Assembly (NCBI RefSeq): GCF_009002475.1
Contig: NZ_AP019860.1
Span: 8,491,547 to 8,555,546, forward strand
Length of the DNA: 64,000 nt
Direction: 5' to 3'
From: Candidatus Uabimicrobium amorphum
GTDB taxonomy: Bacteria; Planctomycetota; Uabimicrobiia; Uabimicrobiales; Uabimicrobiaceae
Shown: positions 61,517-64,000 of the stretch, one piece after another
How positions within the stretch are numbered: position 1 is the stretch's first letter
Layout of the letters: each line of letters starts with the position of its first letter
Made by a program: the position numbers and the translations under genes
Notes under the pieces: generated by a model
Database searches by the model: none
What the model saw: the letters and a program-made list of their open reading frames with translations, nothing else
Told to the model about the DNA's origin: nothing

Positions 61517-61583
61517 CACAGAGTTAGACTCTGTGGCTAATAGAAAAGCCACGAAGTGTCCCCCCATTTCGTGGCTTTTTTTA
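61517..61583 (+). promoter_or_regulatory. Attenuator-type structure with terminator
   Basis: Arm 1 CACAGAGT (61517-61524) pairs with arm 2 ACTCTGTG (61528-61535). GTGGCT overlapping arm 2 (61533-61538) can instead pair with AGCCAC (61547-61552). AAAGCCACGAA (61545-61555) pairs with TTCGTGGCTTT (61568-61578), followed by a T run: a strong terminator. The 1:2, 2:3 and 3:4 pairings are mutually exclusive, as in classic transcription attenuation. Confidence 0.65.
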
Positions 61584-61606
61584 TTTTAGTATCGTAATAC
61601 TTAATT

Positions 61607-61634
61607 AGCCATGTCAAATGACATGGCTTTTTTT
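61607..61634 (+). terminator. Second tandem terminator before the ABC exporter
   Basis: AGCCATGTC-AAAT-GACATGGCT with a run of seven T, ending only 18 bases before the exporter ATG. Two strong terminators and no room for a promoter in between mean the exporter genes must be reached by read-through. Confidence 0.8.
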
Positions 61635-61652
61635 ATGTAAAGTGAGTTTTTT

Positions 61653-63437
61653 ATGAAAAGAAATAACTTGTGGTTTTTTACGCATGGCTACCGAAAACTG
61701 TACATCGGAGCTTTTGTAATGACAGTTGTCGCCACAGCCTTTGCATACGCCACACCGCTGTTAATCGGTTTTGTTATTGATCATGTTATTGCACAAAAAC
61801 CAACAGACTGGAGCCAATTGCAGCAGTTTTTCCTACACTACGGATTGTGGCTTGTGGCAATTAGTCTGGTGTGCTTCGCAATAGCTGAGGGAATTTTTAG
61901 CTACACGCGCAGTCATTTAGCGCAACGTGCTGCCGAAGGAATTGTTCGTGATATTCGCGAAAAACTATACGACCACATGCAGCATTTACGCTGTACTTTT
62001 CACAATGCTAATGAGACCGGTGATTTGGTACAGCGTTCTACTTCAGACGTGGAAACAATTCGTCGTTTTTTGGCAATGCACGTACCTGAAATAGCACGTT
62101 CTTGCATTATGGTAATCGCAGTCATTCCGATCATGCTATCTTTAAGCGGAGCAATGACAATAATTGCAACAATTACCATTCCTATTGTTTTTTTGTTCAC
62201 CTTGGTATTCTTTCGTAAGATGCAAAAGGCTTTTAAAATTGCCGACGAAGCAGAAGCAAGTATGACAACAACAATACAAGAAAATTTAACGGCGAGTCGC
62301 GTGGTACGTGCCTTTGCACGTAAGAATTACGAAATAGAAAAATTTTCGCAAAAAAATGCCACATACCGCGATCATCATTATCGAGTAATCTGTTTAATTG
62401 CTTGGTATTGGTCAATATCTGATTTCATTTGTTTGATACAGATAGCGGCGGTGCTATTTTTTGGTAGTTTGTGGACAGTAGCTGGTCATATAAGCCTAGG
62501 AGTTTTTGTGACATTTGTCACCTATGAAACCATGTTGTTGTGGCCGGTTCGCCATATGGGAAGAATTTTGGCGGATTTCGGAAAAACAACCGTCGCAGCA
62601 CAACGAATCGCCCATGTCCTCAACGAGACGCAGGAGCAAGGTGAATACAGCAACATTGAGATTCCCGAAGGTGACGTTTGTTTTGAAAACGTCTCATTTG
62701 GCTATGAAGAAGGTAGACCTGCTTTGCAGAACATCTCCTTTCGCGTCAATAAAGGAAAAACGGTAGCACTTCTAGGTGCCACGGGGGCAGGAAAAAGTAC
62801 GGTTGTGAAACTATTAATGCGTTTGTATGACTGTAACAACGGAAGAATCACCATTGGTGGTGTAGATATAAAAACAGTGCAACGCAAAGCACTGCGTGAA
62901 CAAATCGGTATTGTGTTGCAAAATCCATTTTTGTACTCAAAAACGATTTATGAAAACCTACTGTGGGGAAATTTACACGCTAGCGAAGATAATGTGTACA
63001 AGGCCGCGGAAACCGCAGCGATACACAACACGATTCAAAATTTCGCCGACGGTTATCAAACACAACTAGGAGAACGTGGAGTAACCCTCTCCGGAGGACA
63101 AAAGCAACGCACTGCCATTGCGCGTACATTACTTCGTGAAACTCCGATACTTATTTTTGACGATTCTTTTAGCGCCGTGGACACCGATACAGAAAGTTCG
63201 ATATTGCAATCGTTGCGCAATAAAATGAAAGCAACCACAACGCTCATTATCGCTCATCGTTTGAGTACCGTGATCAACGCTGATTGGATTGTCTTTCTCG
63301 AACGTGGAAAAATTGTACAGCAAGGTACCCATAAACAACTTATGAATGAGCCTGGCGCATACCAGCGTATTTGGAAAATGCAACACAATGACGAGGTTGA
63401 CATTATTCCACGTGAACATGCACCACCTTGCGTATAA
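61653..63437 (+). CDS. ABC exporter half-transporter (first subunit of a pair)
   Basis: 594 residues: six-helix membrane domain (about 1-310, starting LYIGAFVMTVVATAFAYATP) and ATPase domain (about 335-580). Walker A GATGAGKSTVVK, Q-loop VLQNPFLYSKTIYENL, signature TLSGGQKQRTAIARTL, Walker B ILIFDDSFSAVD and switch IIAHRLSTV. After Walker B the usual catalytic Glu is Asp, as in the degenerate-site subunit of heterodimeric exporters such as BmrC/TM287. The second subunit follows after 106 bases. Its leader carries two terminators and a short ORF, recalling B. subtilis bmrBCD. Probably a multidrug or lipid exporter. Confidence 0.9.
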   Translation: MKRNNLWFFTHGYRKLYIGAFVMTVVATAFAYATPLLIGFVIDHVIAQKPTDWSQLQQFFLHYGLWLVAISLVCFAIAEGIFSYTRSHLAQRAAEGIVRDIREKLYDHMQHLRCTFHNANETGDLVQRSTSDVETIRRFLAMHVPEIARSCIMVIAVIPIMLSLSGAMTIIATITIPIVFLFTLVFFRKMQKAFKIADEAEASMTTTIQENLTASRVVRAFARKNYEIEKFSQKNATYRDHHYRVICLIAWYWSISDFICLIQIAAVLFFGSLWTVAGHISLGVFVTFVTYETMLLWPVRHMGRILADFGKTTVAAQRIAHVLNETQEQGEYSNIEIPEGDVCFENVSFGYEEGRPALQNISFRVNKGKTVALLGATGAGKSTVVKLLMRLYDCNNGRITIGGVDIKTVQRKALREQIGIVLQNPFLYSKTIYENLLWGNLHASEDNVYKAAETAAIHNTIQNFADGYQTQLGERGVTLSGGQKQRTAIARTLLRETPILIFDDSFSAVDTDTESSILQSLRNKMKATTTLIIAHRLSTVINADWIVFLERGKIVQQGTHKQLMNEPGAYQRIWKMQHNDEVDIIPREHAPPCV

Positions 63438-63445
63438 CAACAACT

Positions 63446-63471
63446 TGTGCGGGTTCTAAAGAACGCGCACA
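63446..63471 (+). promoter_or_regulatory. Hairpin between the two exporter genes
   Basis: TGTGCGGGTTC and GAACGCGCACA pair with one mismatch around TAAA, 8 bases past the first gene. No T run follows; probably an mRNA stability or differential-expression element. Confidence 0.45.
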
Positions 63472-63543
63472 TTACGGGAATTTAACAACGTTTTTCAGCA
63501 ATATACGAAAGACGTTATCATGTTGTTATAAGGAAATGGAGTT

Positions 63544-64000
63544 ATGCAAAATAAATCTTTGTGGCGGCAAATTCTGCCTTTTTTGGCGCCTTACAAAAAA
63601 CAATTTATTGCTTTGGTCATCATCATTATTCTCGTCGGAGCAGTGGATGCGATTTTTCCATTTTTGACAAAATATGTCATCGACGAGTTTATCGTTACCA
63701 AAAATTTCGATGAAGTGTATGTATTTGCCATTGTGTATTTCGCGATTATAGTCATGCAAACAATAAATATATGGCTCTTTATTAGTTTGGCCGGAAAAAT
63801 TGAGACATCTGTTGCCCACGATGTACGCCGCAAAAGTTTTTCTCACTTACAAAATCTGTCGTGTTCGTTTTACGACCGCAATAGTGTCGGATGGCTTATG
63901 GCGCGAATGACATCAGATTGTGAACGCTTGGGTGCCATAATCGCTTGGGGACTCGTCGATATCGCATGGGGGTTATTGACTCTAGTTTTTGTCATCATTG
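63544..64000 (+). CDS. ABC exporter half-transporter (second subunit, truncated by window end)
   Basis: Partial: 152 codons visible, open to the edge. Starts MQNKSLWRQILPFLAPYKKQ with AAGGAAATGGAG upstream. Two membrane helices are clear (about 20-42 and 57-78), and SVAHDVRRKSFSHLQNLSCS plus FYDRNSVGWLMARMTSDCER are the conserved cytoplasmic loop of type I exporters. As the partner of the degenerate-site subunit upstream it is expected to carry the canonical Walker B Glu, which lies beyond the window. Confidence 0.88.
   Translation, partial: MQNKSLWRQILPFLAPYKKQFIALVIIIILVGAVDAIFPFLTKYVIDEFIVTKNFDEVYVFAIVYFAIIVMQTINIWLFISLAGKIETSVAHDVRRKSFSHLQNLSCSFYDRNSVGWLMARMTSDCERLGAIIAWGLVDIAWGLLTLVFVII

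Noticed and set aside
61500-61652. Known riboswitch class upstream of the ABC exporter
   Set aside because: No conserved core of a class I know is recognisable; the leader ORF and three-way pairing fit attenuation better.
1-64000. tRNA or rRNA genes
   Set aside because: No cloverleaf with a GTTCNANNC-type T arm or rRNA stretch was noticed in the intergenic regions read by eye; a tRNAscan search would settle it.

Overview
The window is A+T-rich DNA from a Gram-negative bacterium. It carries lpxA (lipid A), an outer-membrane secretin, type IV pilus genes and type II-like pseudopilins. It also has large eukaryote-like Ser/Thr kinases fused to long repeat regions, a leucine-rich-repeat protein, a sulfatase-modifying-factor (FGE-fold) protein and a DUF6677-like membrane protein. 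This mix best fits the Planctomycetota, possibly a low-GC lineage like Candidatus Uabimicrobium. That placement is an inference from gene content; no rRNA or tRNA gene was seen.

Layout. 0-6 kb: pilM-pilN-pilO/P fusion on the minus strand, then pilQ behind a gap. 6.4-7.6 kb: a phasin-like gene and dcd. 7.6-12.7 kb: an ATP-grasp/TPR-lipoprotein pair and an XPB-type helicase, bracketed by two inverted copies of a roughly 0.3-kb palindromic repeat element. 12.7-18.5 kb (minus): small hypotheticals, a DHH phosphoesterase, a 54-codon Trm112-like gene, priA, a DUF6677-like gene, rpmA and rplU. 18.8-26.4 kb (plus): a protein with an Hfq-like C-terminus, cinA, two pseudopilins, rocD, a thioesterase and topA with a 99-residue Lys/Ala/Thr tail. 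26.5-30.6 kb: patB, a VOC protein, an M2-like peptidase and thpR. 30.6-39.7 kb: an unknown 673-residue protein, two PilT-type ATPases, a transmembrane kinase and an LRR protein in one plus-strand run.

39.7-46.2 kb: selD, which reads through an in-frame TGA (selenocysteine) at the catalytic position; lpxA; an SxtI/SxtJ/DUF5989 carbamoyltransferase triad; and an amidase fused to a TolB-like propeller. 46.4-53.1 kb: patatin, S9 peptidase, an unknown protein, an orphan ABC ATPase and a coiled-coil protein. 53.1-56.8 kb: a 1213-residue kinase. 57.1-58.5 kb: an intact IS4-family element with an 11-bp target duplication. 58.5-59.4 kb: an FGE-fold protein whose C-terminus looks like a diversity-generating-retroelement variable region. 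59.6-61 kb: a DUF1338/HglS-like enzyme. 61.4-64 kb: a leader ORF and tandem terminators with attenuator geometry, then a two-gene ABC exporter that runs off the window.

The most interesting points are the selenocysteine SelD with a nearby SECIS-like hairpin, the DGR-like variable region with no reverse transcriptase in view, the attenuation-type leader of the ABC exporter pair, the PilO-PilP fusion, the Hfq-like domain protein, and an N-terminal FYLD...NCSFRG module shared by the LRR and FGE proteins.
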